A DNA stretch of 64,000 nt from Hyphobacterium sp. SN044 (lineage in GTDB: Bacteria > Pseudomonadota > Alphaproteobacteria > Caulobacterales > Maricaulaceae), in contig NZ_JAKKUV010000004.1 in NCBI RefSeq assembly GCF_021864465.1, positions 186,001 to 250,000 of the forward strand, written 5' to 3'. The position numbers and the translations under genes were made by a program. Below the pieces are notes generated by a model. It saw only the letters and a program-made list of their open reading frames with translations, made no database searches and was not told the DNA's origin. Numbering within the stretch: position 1 is the first letter of the stretch; each line of letters starts with the position of its first letter. This document shows positions 43,562 to 53,862 of the stretch, in pieces.

Positions 43562-44374
43562 ATGACCGACACCCCGCCAAACGCCCTTCACCAGCCGCGC
43601 CGGATCGGCGCGATCAACACGCTCGGCCTGTGGACGCTCTACCGAAAGGAAGTGCAGCGATTCCTCAAGGTCTTCGTGCAGACGCTGCTGGCCCCGGCGG
43701 TCACGACCTGGCTGTTCATCATCGTGTTTTCACTGGCCTTCGGACAGAACCGGCCGGCTGTGGACGGTGTGCCCTTCGTCGAATTCCTGGCGCCGGGCCT
43801 CATCCTGATGAGCATCCTCAACAACGCCTTCGCGAACTCGTCGTCCTCGATCCTGGTGTCAAAGGTCCAAGGCAATACGGTCGACTATCTGATGCCGCCG
43901 CTTTCGGCCGGCGAGCTGGCCGCCGCCTTCATCGCAGGCGCCGCAACGCGCGGCATCATGGTTGGCGCAGTGACCGCGGCGGCGATGATGCCCTTCATCG
44001 ACCTCGTCCCCGACATGCCCTGGGCGGCGCTCTATTTCGGGCTGGGTGCGGCGCTGATGCTGGGCATGGTCGGCGTGATCGGCGGGGTCTGGGCGGAGAA
44101 ATTCGACCACATGTCGGCGGTGACGAATTTCATCATCATGCCGCTGACCTTCCTGTCCGGGACCTTCTATTCGGTCTCGATCCTGCCCGAACCCTTCCAG
44201 ACGCTGAGCCACTGGAATCCGTTCTTCTACATGATCGACGGCTTCCGCTACGGCTTCACCGGTCATGCCGACGGGAATGTTGTGATCGGCGCAGCGGTGG
44301 TCGCCGGGATCAATCTGGTTCTGCTGGTTGCCTGCTATCTGGTGCTGCGATCAGGCTGGCGCTTGAAGACCTGA
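43562..44374 (+). CDS. ABC-2 type transporter permease
   Basis: The 270-residue protein has six hydrophobic segments and the ABC-2 permease signature (NFIIMPLTFLSGTFYSV near residue 195), like NodJ and YadH. It would form an export channel for a lipid, polysaccharide or drug. Its ATP-binding partner is not adjacent. The start is ATG 43562. It stands alone between gcrA and argD. Confidence 0.85.
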   Translation: MTDTPPNALHQPRRIGAINTLGLWTLYRKEVQRFLKVFVQTLLAPAVTTWLFIIVFSLAFGQNRPAVDGVPFVEFLAPGLILMSILNNAFANSSSSILVSKVQGNTVDYLMPPLSAGELAAAFIAGAATRGIMVGAVTAAAMMPFIDLVPDMPWAALYFGLGAALMLGMVGVIGGVWAEKFDHMSAVTNFIIMPLTFLSGTFYSVSILPEPFQTLSHWNPFFYMIDGFRYGFTGHADGNVVIGAAVVAGINLVLLVACYLVLRSGWRLKT

Positions 44375-44464
44375 CAGGACAGGCCTAAACCGGCATTCAA
44401 CAGACACGCCCTGCGCCGCGCCTCGGATCACGATGCGCGGCGTTTGCCTAGAGGAGAGACCGAC

Positions 44465-45658
44465 ATGCCCGCTCCGTTGATGGACACCTATTCCCCGCCC
44501 GATCTCGATTTCGTGCGCGGAGACGGCGTCTGGATGATCACGGACAAGGGCGAGCGCTATCTCGATTTCATCGCGGGCATCGCGGTGAACGCGCTCGGTC
44601 ACAATCACCCGGCCCTCGTTGGCGCGCTGAAGGCGCAGGCCGACAAGCTGTGGCACACGTCGAACATGTTCCGCGTGCCGGGGCAGCTGGAACTGGCGAA
44701 GAAGTATACCGACAACACGTTTGCGGACCGGGTCTTCTTCACGAATTCCGGTACCGAGGCGATCGAGTGCGCGATCAAGACGGCGCGGCACTACTTCTTC
44801 GCCAAGGGCGAGCCGCACCGCTATCGCGTGATCACTTTCACGGGTGCCTTCCACGGCCGCTCCTATGGCGCGATCAATGCCGGCGGCAATCCGAAATATC
44901 TCGAAGGTTTCGGCCCGCAGATGGAAGGGTTCGACCAGGTCAAATTCGGCGACCATGACGCGCTGCATGCCGCGATCACCGAAGAGACGGCCGCCATTCT
45001 CGTCGAGCCGGTGCAGGGCGAAGGCGGCGTTCGCGCGGTGCCCGACCAGTGCCTGCGCGGCCTGCGCGAACTATGCGACGAGAAGGGTCTGCTCCTGATC
45101 TATGACGAGGTCCAGTGCGGTGCCGGCCGGACCGGCAAGCTGTTCGCCCATGAGTGGGCCGAGCGCGCGCAGCCGGACATCATGGCGGTTGCCAAGGGCG
45201 TCGGCGGCGGCTTCCCGATGGGGGCCTGCCTGACCACGGACGCGGCCGGCGAGCACATGAAGATGGGCACGCACGGTTCGACCTTCGGCGGCAATCCGCT
45301 GGCCATGGCGGTCGGCAATGCCGTTTTCGACGAGTTGACCAAGCCGGGCTTCCTGGACCATGTGAATGACGTGGCCGGTTTCCTGAAGCAGCAGCTGCAC
45401 GGCCTCGCCGACACCTATCCGGACGTCGTCGAGGAAGTGCGCGGCCGCGGCCTGCTGATCGGTCTGAAGCTGAAGGACGCCGTCGTGGCTCGCGACTTTG
45501 TTGCCAGCGTTCGTGACCGGGGCCTCCTGATCGGTGCGGCCGGCGACAATGTCGCCCGCATGGCCCCGCCCCTGACCATCACCGAGGCCGATGCCCGCAC
45601 GGCGCTGGAAAAGCTCGACGAGGCGCTGAAGGCCGCGTCGCAATCCCTCAAGGGATGA
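44465..45658 (+). CDS. argD: Acetylornithine aminotransferase
   Basis: The 397-residue class III PLP aminotransferase has [15 protein letters not shown], the GAFHGRSYG segment, [13 protein letters not shown], and the Schiff-base lysine K244 in AVAKGVGGG. Length and sequence fit ArgD, which makes N-acetylornithine in arginine synthesis. The ATG at 44465 follows GAGGAG; the upstream TTG at 44444 is rejected. The stop overlaps hslO (ATGA). In many alphaproteobacteria argF lies between argD and hslO; it is missing here. Confidence 0.92.
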   Translation: MPAPLMDTYSPPDLDFVRGDGVWMITDKGERYLDFIAGIAVNALGHNHPALVGALKAQADKLWHTSNMFRVPGQLELAKKYTDNTFADRVFFTNSGTEAIECAIKTARHYFFAKGEPHRYRVITFTGAFHGRSYGAINAGGNPKYLEGFGPQMEGFDQVKFGDHDALHAAITEETAAILVEPVQGEGGVRAVPDQCLRGLRELCDEKGLLLIYDEVQCGAGRTGKLFAHEWAERAQPDIMAVAKGVGGGFPMGACLTTDAAGEHMKMGTHGSTFGGNPLAMAVGNAVFDELTKPGFLDHVNDVAGFLKQQLHGLADTYPDVVEEVRGRGLLIGLKLKDAVVARDFVASVRDRGLLIGAAGDNVARMAPPLTITEADARTALEKLDEALKAASQSLKG

Positions 45659-46566
45659 GCGAGCCGGCCCACAGTCTCGGCGCGGACGACAATATCGTTT
45701 CCGCTTTCCAGATCGAGAACCGGCCGGTTCGCGGGCGAATCGCGCGCCTCGGTTCAACGCTCGACCTGATCGCCGGGGCGCACGACTATCCGCGGCCCGT
45801 CGCGCGGCTCGTGGCCGAGGCGGCGATTCTGGCCGTGCTCGTCGGCGACACACTGAAGTTCGACGGGCGGCTGATCGTGCAGGCGAATGGCGAGGGCCCC
45901 GTCCGTTTCGTCGTGGCGGAATGGGTGAAGGGGCAGGGCGTGCGCGCCATGGCGCAGCTGATCCCGGGCGAAACAATTGCCGATGACGCCAGCTTGCACG
46001 ACCTGCTCGGCAAGGGGTCGTTCGCCATGACGATCGATCCCGGTGAAGGCAAGGAGCGCTATCAGGGGCTGGTGGCACTGGAAGGCGAGAGCCTGTCGGC
46101 CTGCGCCGAGACCTATTTCGCGCAATCGGAACAGGTGCCGACCATGATCCGCATTGCCGCCGGCGAAGTGGTCACCGGCGACACGCCCGCCGAATGGCGC
46201 GGCAGCGGCGCCATCATCCAGGCGATTGCGCCGGATGCCGCGCGCGGCGATGTCGCAGAGGACTGGCACCATGTCCGGGCCCTGTTCGGCACGATCGCGC
46301 CCGACGAGCTGATCGATCCGGCGATTTCCGCCGGCGACCTCCTCTTCCGCCTGTTCCACGAGGACGGGGTGCGGATGTTCGAACCGGTCGCCGTGCCGCG
46401 CTACTGCCCGTGCACGACGGCCAAGCTGGTCAATGTGCTGGCGAGTTTCGATCCGTCGGAGATCGGCGAGGACGACCCCGTCGCGATGACCTGCGAGTAC
46501 TGCAACAGGCGGTTCGAATTCGCGCAGGCCGATATCGCGGCGGCGCGTTCGGGCGCGAAGAGTTAG
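45655..46566 (+). CDS. hslO: Redox-regulated chaperone Hsp33
   Basis: The 303-residue protein ends in the zinc-binding redox switch: C251-x-C253 and, after 26 residues, C280-x-x-C283, as in Hsp33. Oxidation of these cysteines releases zinc and turns on holdase activity in the cytoplasm. Its ATG overlaps the argD stop. At its 3' end it overlaps the convergent trkH gene by four bases. Confidence 0.95.
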   Translation: MSEPAHSLGADDNIVSAFQIENRPVRGRIARLGSTLDLIAGAHDYPRPVARLVAEAAILAVLVGDTLKFDGRLIVQANGEGPVRFVVAEWVKGQGVRAMAQLIPGETIADDASLHDLLGKGSFAMTIDPGEGKERYQGLVALEGESLSACAETYFAQSEQVPTMIRIAAGEVVTGDTPAEWRGSGAIIQAIAPDAARGDVAEDWHHVRALFGTIAPDELIDPAISAGDLLFRLFHEDGVRMFEPVAVPRYCPCTTAKLVNVLASFDPSEIGEDDPVAMTCEYCNRRFEFAQADIAAARSGAKS

Positions 46567-48017
46567 CCCTTCCAGAATCTAGGCGTCAAAAAGACCAGCA
46601 CGGTGATGACTTCGAGGCGGCCGATCAGCATGTTGGCCGTCATCACCCATTTCGCCGGATCCGGCAGGGGCTGGAACGTGCCAGCCGGTCCGATCATCGG
46701 GCCGAGGCCGGGGCCGACATTCGCCAGAGAGGTCGCCGCGCCTGATAGCGCCGTGACCGTGTCGAGGCCCATCGCGTTCAGGATGATCGCGCTGACGATG
46801 AAGATCAGGATGAAGGCGAAAAGGAAGCCGAGCACCGAATAGACGGTCTGCTGGCTGACCACCTGGTTACCATAGCGCATCGGCGTGATCGCATTGGGGT
46901 GGACCAGCGACACCAGGTGCCGGCGGATCGCCAGAATGGCGATCTGGTAGCGGAAGATCTTCACCGAGCAGGTCGTCGAACCGGCGCAGCCGCCCGCGAA
47001 CATCAGCGCGAACAGGCTGGCCTGTGCAATCGGACCCCAGGCGTTGAAATCGGCGGTTGCGTAACCCGTGCCGGTGATGACCGAGACCGTGTTGACCGCC
47101 GCGAAGCGCCAGGACGACTCGTTGCCATGCACCCCCGTGGCCATGAGCAGAACGGTCAGGACGAGCGTGGCGACGACGACAAGGGTGAGGAAGCCGCGAA
47201 CCTGCGGGTCGTTCCAAAGCGCGGAGGGGCGGCCGCGCAATGCCACCAGCCAGGCGACGAAGGGCAGGGCGGCCACGATCATGAAGACCAGCGCGACGAG
47301 GTCCCCGCCCTGATCGAGGAAGGCGCCAATCGAAGCGTCGCGGGTGGAGAAACCGCCGGTCGCGATCGTCGTCATCGCGTGGGCGATGGAATCGAATGCG
47401 GAAAGGCCCACGGCCGAGTAGCACAGCGCGCAAATCACGGTGAGGCCGAGATAAAGCGCGGCGATGGCGGCTGCGATCTGGGCGGCACGCGGCAGGATTT
47501 TCTCCGAGTTGTCGGAAGATTCGAGGCGGAAGAGCTGCATGCCGCCGACGCCGAGCAGCGGCCACACCGCCATTGCCGTCACGATGATCCCGATCCCGCC
47601 GATCCATTGCAGGATGGCGCGCCACATCAGGAGACCGCGCGGCTGGGTGTCGAGCCCGGTGATGACGGTCGCGCCGGTTGTCGTCAGGCCGGACATGGAT
47701 TCGAAGATCGCATCGGTCCAGTCGAGGCCGATGCCGGAATAGCGCATGGGGATGGCGGCCCACAGGGCCAGCACCGCCCACGATCCGGCCGTCAGGATGA
47801 AACCGGCGCGAACCGACAGGTTCGAATTGTCCCCGCGTGAGGCCATCGCCATCACGCTGCCGGCGACGATGCCGATGAAACCCGTAGACAGGAAAGCCTG
47901 CGCGCTCTCCGTCCGGCCGTCATGAAGGTCGAGCAAGAAGGGCACGATCATCGCCGCCGACAGAACGACGATCAGCGTGCCGATCACGAAAACGACGGGA
48001 CGGACGGAAGCGTTCAC
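46563..48017 (-). CDS. trkH: TrkH-family potassium uptake protein
   Basis: The 484-residue protein has about ten hydrophobic helices with four pore-loop filters of the Trk/Ktr type: TTTGATV near 115, TIATGGFS near 220, a TGTGYA near 320 and ANVGPGLG near 435. It mediates K+ uptake together with a cytoplasmic TrkA, not present here. The start is GTG 48017, 19 bases after apaG on the same strand, so apaG and trkH form an operon. Confidence 0.93.
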   Translation of the reverse strand: MNASVRPVVFVIGTLIVVLSAAMIVPFLLDLHDGRTESAQAFLSTGFIGIVAGSVMAMASRGDNSNLSVRAGFILTAGSWAVLALWAAIPMRYSGIGLDWTDAIFESMSGLTTTGATVITGLDTQPRGLLMWRAILQWIGGIGIIVTAMAVWPLLGVGGMQLFRLESSDNSEKILPRAAQIAAAIAALYLGLTVICALCYSAVGLSAFDSIAHAMTTIATGGFSTRDASIGAFLDQGGDLVALVFMIVAALPFVAWLVALRGRPSALWNDPQVRGFLTLVVVATLVLTVLLMATGVHGNESSWRFAAVNTVSVITGTGYATADFNAWGPIAQASLFALMFAGGCAGSTTCSVKIFRYQIAILAIRRHLVSLVHPNAITPMRYGNQVVSQQTVYSVLGFLFAFILIFIVSAIILNAMGLDTVTALSGAATSLANVGPGLGPMIGPAGTFQPLPDPAKWVMTANMLIGRLEVITVLVFLTPRFWKG

Positions 48018-48036
48018 GACAGCCTGGACCGCGCGC

Positions 48037-48429
48037 TCAGTGCAGCGCCGGGCGGTCGAACGGGGTGTCGAGCGAGAAGGACGGGATACGGGCGGCGAAG
48101 CGCGAGCCGTCCTCGCGGCGCATCTGGTATTGGCCGCTCATGAAACCGGACGAAGTGGCCAGCGGCGCGCCGGACGTATAGCGGAAGCTCTCGCCCGGGC
48201 GCAGGACGGGCTGCTCACCGACAACACCATCGCCGCGGACGATCTCGATCCGGCCGCGGGAATCGGTGATCTCCCATTCGCGCGACACCAGCTGAAGCGT
48301 CGCCTCGCCGCGATTCTCGATCTCGATCGTGTAGGCCCAGACGAAGCGGCCTTCATCCGGTTCGGATTCCTCGTCGAGATAATCCGGCTCGACGCGGATC
48401 CACACGCCTTCGGTTTCGCATTCATACAT
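48037..48429 (-). CDS. apaG: ApaG protein
   Basis: The 130-residue immunoglobulin-like beta protein has the ApaG pattern VWAYTIEIENRGEATLQLVSREWEI with GVVGEQPVLRPGESFRYTSG. It was linked genetically to Co2+/Mg2+ resistance and binds nucleotides in some studies; the biochemical role is unsettled. It is cotranscribed with trkH. The 48430-48562 gap upstream holds the promoters of apaG and the divergent dcd-like gene. Confidence 0.94.
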   Translation of the reverse strand: MYECETEGVWIRVEPDYLDEESEPDEGRFVWAYTIEIENRGEATLQLVSREWEITDSRGRIEIVRGDGVVGEQPVLRPGESFRYTSGAPLATSSGFMSGQYQMRREDGSRFAARIPSFSLDTPFDRPALH

Positions 48430-48562
48430 GGTTCGTCCTCCGGTCCGCGTCTGGACCGTTACCGCACATTCTCCGATGGCGCGGGCGCTGGCTCAAGCCC
48501 CGTCCTTCGGTTAGACCCGATCTTCCGCACCGCAGCTTTCAACCCGTGACGGACCGCCAGCC

Positions 48563-49582
48563 ATGACCGAAACCGGAATTCTGAACGACCGGCGCCTTCG
48601 AAGCCTGATCGCCAGCGACGCGATCAGGGGGCTGAGCCCGTTCGAGGAGGGTCAGGTTCAACCGGCCAGCGTCGATCTGCGGCTGGGGACGACGGCCTAC
48701 CGCCTGCGCGCCAGCTTCCTGCCGGGAACGGGGCATACGGTTCGCGACCGGCTGGACAGCGACGTGGTGATGCACCGGCTCGACCTCAGCGAGGGGGCGG
48801 TTCTGGAGACCGGATGCGTCTATCTCGCGCCGCTGCAGGAGAGCCTGAAACTTCCCGCCGGGATCAGCGCGGCGATGAATCCGAAAAGCTCGACCGGCCG
48901 GCTCGATGTCTTCACCCGCGTGATTGCAGACCATGCCGCGGCGTTCGATCAGGCGCCGGAGGGGTATGAAGGCCCGCTCTATGTCGAGATCTGTCCGCGG
49001 ACCTTCTCCATCCTCGCCCGGCCGGGCGACCGGCTGGTCCAGGCGCGTCTGCGCGCCGGCGGGCGACAGCCGGGCCGGGAACTGACGGTCAGTGTCGACC
49101 TCAAGGGCAAGGGCTCGGGACCGATCGGTTTCCGGGCGCGCCGTCATGCCGGGCTGATCGATCTGAAACGGGTCGGCGGTCACGATCCGTCCATATTCTG
49201 GGAGCCGATCCCGGCGGGTGACGGGCGGCTCGTGCTCGATCCGGGCGAATTCTACATACTTGCCTCCCGCGAGGCAGTGGAAATCCCGCTGGGCGAAGCC
49301 GCCGAAATGGCCCCGATCGCGCCGGAAATCGGTGAGTTCCGGGCTCACTATGCCGGCTTCTTCGATCCGGGATTCGGGGTCGAATCGATCGGCGGAAAAG
49401 GCGGGCGGGCGGTTCTGGAAGTGCGCGGACACGACGTGCCGTTCATTCTCGAACACGGCCAGCCGGTCGCGAAACTGGTGTTCGAGCCGATGACCGATCT
49501 GCCGGAACGGCCCTATGGCACGGCGGGTTCGCACTATCAGGCGCAGCACCTGAAGCTTGCGAAACATTTCGCGCCTATCTGA
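48563..49582 (+). CDS. dcd: 2'-deoxycytidine 5'-triphosphate deaminase (long, two-domain form)
   Basis: The 339-residue protein has the dCTP deaminase/dUTPase fold: QVQPASVDLRLGTTAYRL near the N-terminus, MNPKSSTGRLDVF (substrate phosphate loop) near 108-120, and a second copy of the fold in the C-terminal half (GEFYILASREAVEIP, then FDPGFG and VPFILEHGQPVAKLVFEPM). The classical enzyme is about 190 residues. This double form is the one found in alphaproteobacteria. It makes dUTP for dTTP synthesis. Confidence 0.88.
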   Translation: MTETGILNDRRLRSLIASDAIRGLSPFEEGQVQPASVDLRLGTTAYRLRASFLPGTGHTVRDRLDSDVVMHRLDLSEGAVLETGCVYLAPLQESLKLPAGISAAMNPKSSTGRLDVFTRVIADHAAAFDQAPEGYEGPLYVEICPRTFSILARPGDRLVQARLRAGGRQPGRELTVSVDLKGKGSGPIGFRARRHAGLIDLKRVGGHDPSIFWEPIPAGDGRLVLDPGEFYILASREAVEIPLGEAAEMAPIAPEIGEFRAHYAGFFDPGFGVESIGGKGGRAVLEVRGHDVPFILEHGQPVAKLVFEPMTDLPERPYGTAGSHYQAQHLKLAKHFAPI

Positions 49583-49675
49583 GGTTTTCGTCCCCAGCCT
49601 GCAATCTTGGCCTTGCCCCGCACACCACCCGGACCACAATATAACGTCCATGTGTCTGTAACCGGGGAGTAAGAC

Positions 49676-51688
49676 ATGCGTCAGTTGCTAGCCGCCGCGG
49701 CAATGGCCGTGATGGCGTTCGGGGGGAGTGCCCACGCCCAACAGCCGCCACCGATCGAAGCCTATGCCGCCAATGACCAAATGACGTCGGTGCGGATTTC
49801 GCCGAATGGCGAACGGCTTGCGATGTTGTCGTCCGTCGAGGGTGAAGAGCGCGTCATTATTGTTACCGGGATCGACGGCTCGGGACAGCGCGTGCTGACC
49901 GCGACCGATCAGGTCGGAACATCGCCGTTGAGTGTGCGCTGGTTGAACGACGAATTCTTGCTGGTGTCGTTCGTGGAGCGGCGGCCCGTGAACGCCGGAT
50001 CGTTCAGCGCCAACCTGCCCCGTTATGTCGTTCTGAAGGCGGATGGAAGCCGATCCTATGAAATGCCGGCATCGACCCAGATCGTGTCGATTCGCCCGGA
50101 CGACCCCGAGCATATCCTTGTCGCGCTGCCGACGCTGCGCGATGATCGGTTCACGGCCCGCGGGCGCACCGGCGCTGCGGACGGCATGTCGTTCACCATC
50201 GGGCTGTACCGCCATCACATTGAACGCGACCGGCGGAATCAGGTGTCGGTGGGAGAGGCAACCACGTCCGGCTTCGTGATCGACGAAACCGGCGAACCCG
50301 TCATCCGCTATGACAATGACAGCCGGGCGAACCGGATCGAATTCTTTGTTCGAAACGGGAGCGGCTGGAGAACAGCCTATCGGTCCGACTACACCGTGGA
50401 ACGCTATGGCCGTGGCAATCGGGCCCGGCGTATCCGCGCGGATGTGGGAACACCTTCGGGACTGACGGGGGACGGCCTGCGTGTGTGGATGGCGGCCCTT
50501 CGTGTTGGCGATGATCTGCGGCAGGCCTATCAGTTCGATCCGGAAACCGGGGAAATTACCGGCCCGCATTTCGACACCAATGGTGCGGACTTTGGCGGCT
50601 TCCTGACCGACTGGCGCGACAACAGCGTGATCGGGGCCTATTGGGATGACGGAGTCCCCCATTACGAATATTTCGATTCACCCTGGCGCGAATTGCAGGC
50701 GCAACTCGAAGCCACATTCCCGGGCAGCGTCGTCCAGATGACGACCTGGGATGCTTCGGCCAACCGTATCGTCGTGCACCGCGAACTCGGCGGGTCGGCG
50801 GGGGCCTATTACCTGTTCGACCGGTCGGCGGGTTCGCTGTCGCTGATCGGGCGTCAACGTCCGGACATTCCGGACGAATGGGTCGCCGAGGTGCTTCCGG
50901 TGGACTATCGCGCCCGCGATGGCCGCTCGATCCTCGCCTATGTCACCCTGCCGCCAGGCCGTGAACTGGAAAACCTGCCGCTGATCGTGCTGCCGCACGG
51001 CGGTCCGCAGGCGCGGGACTTCTACGGGTTTGACCCGTGGGCCCAGATCCTGGCGTCTCGTGGCTATGTCGTGATCCAGCCGCAGTTCCGCGGTTCGGAC
51101 GGCTTCGGACAATCCTTCATCGAGGCGGGCCACAACGAGTGGGGCCGGGCGATGCAGGACGATGTGTCCGACACCATCACCTACCTGTCGGGACAGAACA
51201 TCATCGACGAAGACCGCGTGTGCATCTTCGGCTGGTCCTATGGCGGTTATGCCGCGCTGGCCGGTGCCACGCTGACCCCGGAACTCTACCAGTGTGCCAT
51301 TGCCGGTGCTCCAGTGTCCGACATCTTCGAGATGATGAACTGGGTCGAAGGCCGCGAATACGGCGCGGCTGGCGGCGCAGTCGACTACTGGACCGAATAC
51401 ATAGGCGACTGGCGCCGCGACACGGATCGTATCCGTTCGGTCTCGCCGCGCCAGAACATCTCCGACCGCACGCCGCCCATCCTGCTGGTGCACGGTTCGG
51501 AAGACACGATCGTTCCGGTTGAACAGGCGCAGATCATGGCGCAATCGCTGAACGAAGCCGGACGTCCGAACGAGTATGTGGAGATCGAAGGCGGTCCTCA
51601 CGTCTACGTTCTGATGACGCCGGACCACAACCGGCAGCTCTACGAAGCCATGCTGAGCTTCCTCGGGCGCTATAACCCGGCCGACTAA
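49676..51688 (+). CDS. S9-family prolyl oligopeptidase-like serine peptidase (secreted), first copy
   Basis: The 670-residue protein has a 21-residue signal peptide ending AHAQ, a seven-bladed propeller-like region up to about 400, and an alpha/beta hydrolase domain with nucleophile S521 in GWSYGGYAA, D610 and H642, the S9 triad. It should release dipeptides or cut short peptides in the envelope. The ATG follows GGGGAG. A terminator separates it from a second S9 gene. Confidence 0.93.
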   Translation: MRQLLAAAAMAVMAFGGSAHAQQPPPIEAYAANDQMTSVRISPNGERLAMLSSVEGEERVIIVTGIDGSGQRVLTATDQVGTSPLSVRWLNDEFLLVSFVERRPVNAGSFSANLPRYVVLKADGSRSYEMPASTQIVSIRPDDPEHILVALPTLRDDRFTARGRTGAADGMSFTIGLYRHHIERDRRNQVSVGEATTSGFVIDETGEPVIRYDNDSRANRIEFFVRNGSGWRTAYRSDYTVERYGRGNRARRIRADVGTPSGLTGDGLRVWMAALRVGDDLRQAYQFDPETGEITGPHFDTNGADFGGFLTDWRDNSVIGAYWDDGVPHYEYFDSPWRELQAQLEATFPGSVVQMTTWDASANRIVVHRELGGSAGAYYLFDRSAGSLSLIGRQRPDIPDEWVAEVLPVDYRARDGRSILAYVTLPPGRELENLPLIVLPHGGPQARDFYGFDPWAQILASRGYVVIQPQFRGSDGFGQSFIEAGHNEWGRAMQDDVSDTITYLSGQNIIDEDRVCIFGWSYGGYAALAGATLTPELYQCAIAGAPVSDIFEMMNWVEGREYGAAGGAVDYWTEYIGDWRRDTDRIRSVSPRQNISDRTPPILLVHGSEDTIVPVEQAQIMAQSLNEAGRPNEYVEIEGGPHVYVLMTPDHNRQLYEAMLSFLGRYNPAD

Positions 51689-51704
51689 GGCCGCCGGATC
51701 GGGA

Positions 51705-51738
51705 GGGGGCGCTGCGGACTGCAGCGCCCCCTTTTCTT
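51705..51738 (+). terminator. Intrinsic terminator between the two S9 peptidase genes
   Basis: GGGGGCGCTGC (51705-51715) pairs with GCAGCGCCCCC (51721-51731), followed by TTTTCTTT. Confidence 0.92.
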
Positions 51739-51786
51739 TCAAGACAAAAGACTTTGCCGGCAAAGCCGGTACGGGGGAGGGGAATC

Positions 51787-53700
51787 ATGTTCGCACGCGT
51801 TTTCGCGGTTCTGACCGCGCTGTCATTCCATGGCGCCGCCACAGCCCAGGACGCGCCGGTGCTGGACCCGTCACTGGAAGCCTTTGCAACCCTGCCGTCC
51901 TTGCAGTCCGCCGAAGTCTCGCCGGATGGCAGCCGTCTGGCGTCGATGTGCAGCGGTGGCGAATTGCCGACCCTGTGCATTTACGACCTGACCGGCGGAT
52001 CGGCGCCGTTTGCGCTGGAGCCGTGGCGCGATGGAGAAATCGTCGACTATTTCTGGGCCCGGGACCGCTATCTGATCTTCACCGTGCAGAGCTATGAGCG
52101 CTTTCGCGGTGCGGAAGGGTATTATTCGCGTTCCGTGGCTTTCGACGTCGAGAGCCGGAACGGCGTTCAGCTGCTGAACAATGTCGGGCAGGTCTACTCC
52201 TCCTTCGTGGCGTCGCTGAATATCGACTCTCCCGACACGATCATCATGGAAGTCCGCAATTCGATCGGCGTCGAGCGCTTCGAAGTCTCGCTGCAGGACG
52301 GCGAGGGCGACTCGATCCACCGCGCCGTCGATCACGTGACCCATGACGTGCTGGATCCGCAGGGCGAGATCGTTGCGGAGCAATACATCAACATCAACCA
52401 GTCGCTCTACGAGGTGCGCCGCCCCGGCACGCGGCGCGATCCCTTCTATTCCGGCCGTCACCTGTCCAACCGGCCGAGCATCTGGGGGTTGATCGATGGC
52501 GGCAATGCCCTGGCGATGGTCTTCCCGGAAGGCGAGAATCGCGGCCTCCAGCGTCTCGACCTCGATGCTGGCGGCCTGTCGCCGGTCTCCATCCCCGGCC
52601 TCGAGAGCGGGATGACCTATGCCCCGATCATCGACCGGAACCGCAATCTTCTGGTCGGCGTCGGCGTGACGGCCGAGGATATGCCCGAACACATCTATAT
52701 CGACGAGGAGCTGGCGGGGATTCAGGCCGCTCTGCTCGGCGCGCTCGGCACGGACCGGGTGCTGCTCGAATCCTGGTCGAGTGACCGGTCGATCGTCGTT
52801 GCGTCAGCCTTCAGCCGCGGCGTGCCGGAAATCTTCTATGTCTTCAACACGGTTTCCGGCGAGGTCTCGGTGCTTGGCGAAGCCTATCCGGGGCTTGCCG
52901 GGCGCGAGACCGGAGAGGTGATCTCGCTGTCCTACGATGCGGGCGACGGGCTCTCGATCCCCGCCATGCTGACCCTCCCGCCCGGCATGAGTCAGGAAGA
53001 CGGGCCGTTTTCGCTGATCGTCCTGCCCCATGGCGGTCCGCAAGCGCGCGACTACGCCACGTTCGACTGGATGGCGCAGGCCTATGCCTCGCTCGGCTAT
53101 GCCGTGTTGCAACCCAACTTCCGGGGGTCGGCCGGCTATGGCCAGGAATTCGTCGCCGCGGGATATGGCGAGTTCGGCCGCCGGATGGTCACCGACTCGC
53201 TGGAAGGTGCACAAATCCTCGTCCGCGAAGGCCTGGCGCGGCCGGGCTACTGCATCGCCGGGGCGTCCTATGGCGGCTATGCCGCGCTGATGGGGGGCAT
53301 TCTCGACCCGGAGCATGTGCGCTGCATCATCGCGATCAACGCGGTCAGCGATCCCCATGCCATGCTGGGCGAGAATTACACGTCAGAGCGCCTGATCGGC
53401 CTCGACTACTGGGAGCGCTATATCGGCTCGCTCTACATGGATCGCGAGAACCGCCGGGCCATTGCGCCCGTGTTGCGTGCGGGCGAGATCCGCGCGCCGC
53501 TCCTCTTGTTGCATGGCGAGAACGATCTGACCGTGCCGGTCGAACAGAGCCGCGGGATCGAGCGCGTGATGCGCGATTCCCCGCTCCTGACCTACCGGGA
53601 GATCGAGTCGCAGGACCACTATCTCTCGACGGGTTCATCGCGGGCCCGGGTGCTGGCCGAGAGCGCGGCCTTCCTCGCCGAGCATTTTCCCGCGGAATGA
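51787..53700 (+). CDS. S9-family prolyl oligopeptidase-like serine peptidase (secreted), second copy
   Basis: The 637-residue protein starts at ATG 51787 after GGGAGGGG; the upstream in-frame ATG at 51754 is less likely. It has a signal peptide ending ATAQD, a beta-propeller and a hydrolase domain with S494 in GASYGGYAA, D580 and H611. It is a diverged tandem paralogue of the preceding gene with the same layout but its own transcription stop, so the two may be regulated separately. Confidence 0.93.
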   Translation: MFARVFAVLTALSFHGAATAQDAPVLDPSLEAFATLPSLQSAEVSPDGSRLASMCSGGELPTLCIYDLTGGSAPFALEPWRDGEIVDYFWARDRYLIFTVQSYERFRGAEGYYSRSVAFDVESRNGVQLLNNVGQVYSSFVASLNIDSPDTIIMEVRNSIGVERFEVSLQDGEGDSIHRAVDHVTHDVLDPQGEIVAEQYININQSLYEVRRPGTRRDPFYSGRHLSNRPSIWGLIDGGNALAMVFPEGENRGLQRLDLDAGGLSPVSIPGLESGMTYAPIIDRNRNLLVGVGVTAEDMPEHIYIDEELAGIQAALLGALGTDRVLLESWSSDRSIVVASAFSRGVPEIFYVFNTVSGEVSVLGEAYPGLAGRETGEVISLSYDAGDGLSIPAMLTLPPGMSQEDGPFSLIVLPHGGPQARDYATFDWMAQAYASLGYAVLQPNFRGSAGYGQEFVAAGYGEFGRRMVTDSLEGAQILVREGLARPGYCIAGASYGGYAALMGGILDPEHVRCIIAINAVSDPHAMLGENYTSERLIGLDYWERYIGSLYMDRENRRAIAPVLRAGEIRAPLLLLHGENDLTVPVEQSRGIERVMRDSPLLTYREIESQDHYLSTGSSRARVLAESAAFLAEHFPAE

Positions 53701-53710
53701 CCTGAGGAAC

Positions 53711-53736
53711 GGCGGCTCCGTCTTGGCGGAGCCGCC
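53711..53736 (+). terminator. Hairpin terminator after the second S9 peptidase gene
   Basis: GGCGGCTCCG (53711-53720) pairs with CGGAGCCGCC (53727-53736). There is only a short T-containing flank, so strength is moderate. Confidence 0.65.
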
Positions 53737-53774
53737 GGTTCGCGTATAGTCGCGCCGCGTCCGCATGGCGGATC

Positions 53775-53848
53775 GCGGGTGTAGCTCAATGGTAGAGCAG
53801 AAGCTTCCCAAGCTTAAGACGAGGGTTCGATTCCCTTCACCCGCTCCA
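53775..53848 (+). tRNA. tRNA-Gly(CCC)
   Basis: 74 bases fold as a complete tRNA: acceptor GCGGGTG pairs with CACCCGC, D arm GCTC/GAGC, anticodon loop TTCCCAA (anticodon CCC) on an AAGC/GCTT stem, T arm GAGGG/CCCTT around TTCGATT, discriminator T and encoded CCA. There is no sign of an inserted element at its 3' end. Confidence 0.95.
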
Positions 53849-53862
53849 GCGCTTCAGTCACG

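Noticed and set aside
53775-53848. tRNA-Gly(CCC) as a second island integration site
   Set aside because: No integrase or repeated tRNA end is near it and host genes continue on both sides.
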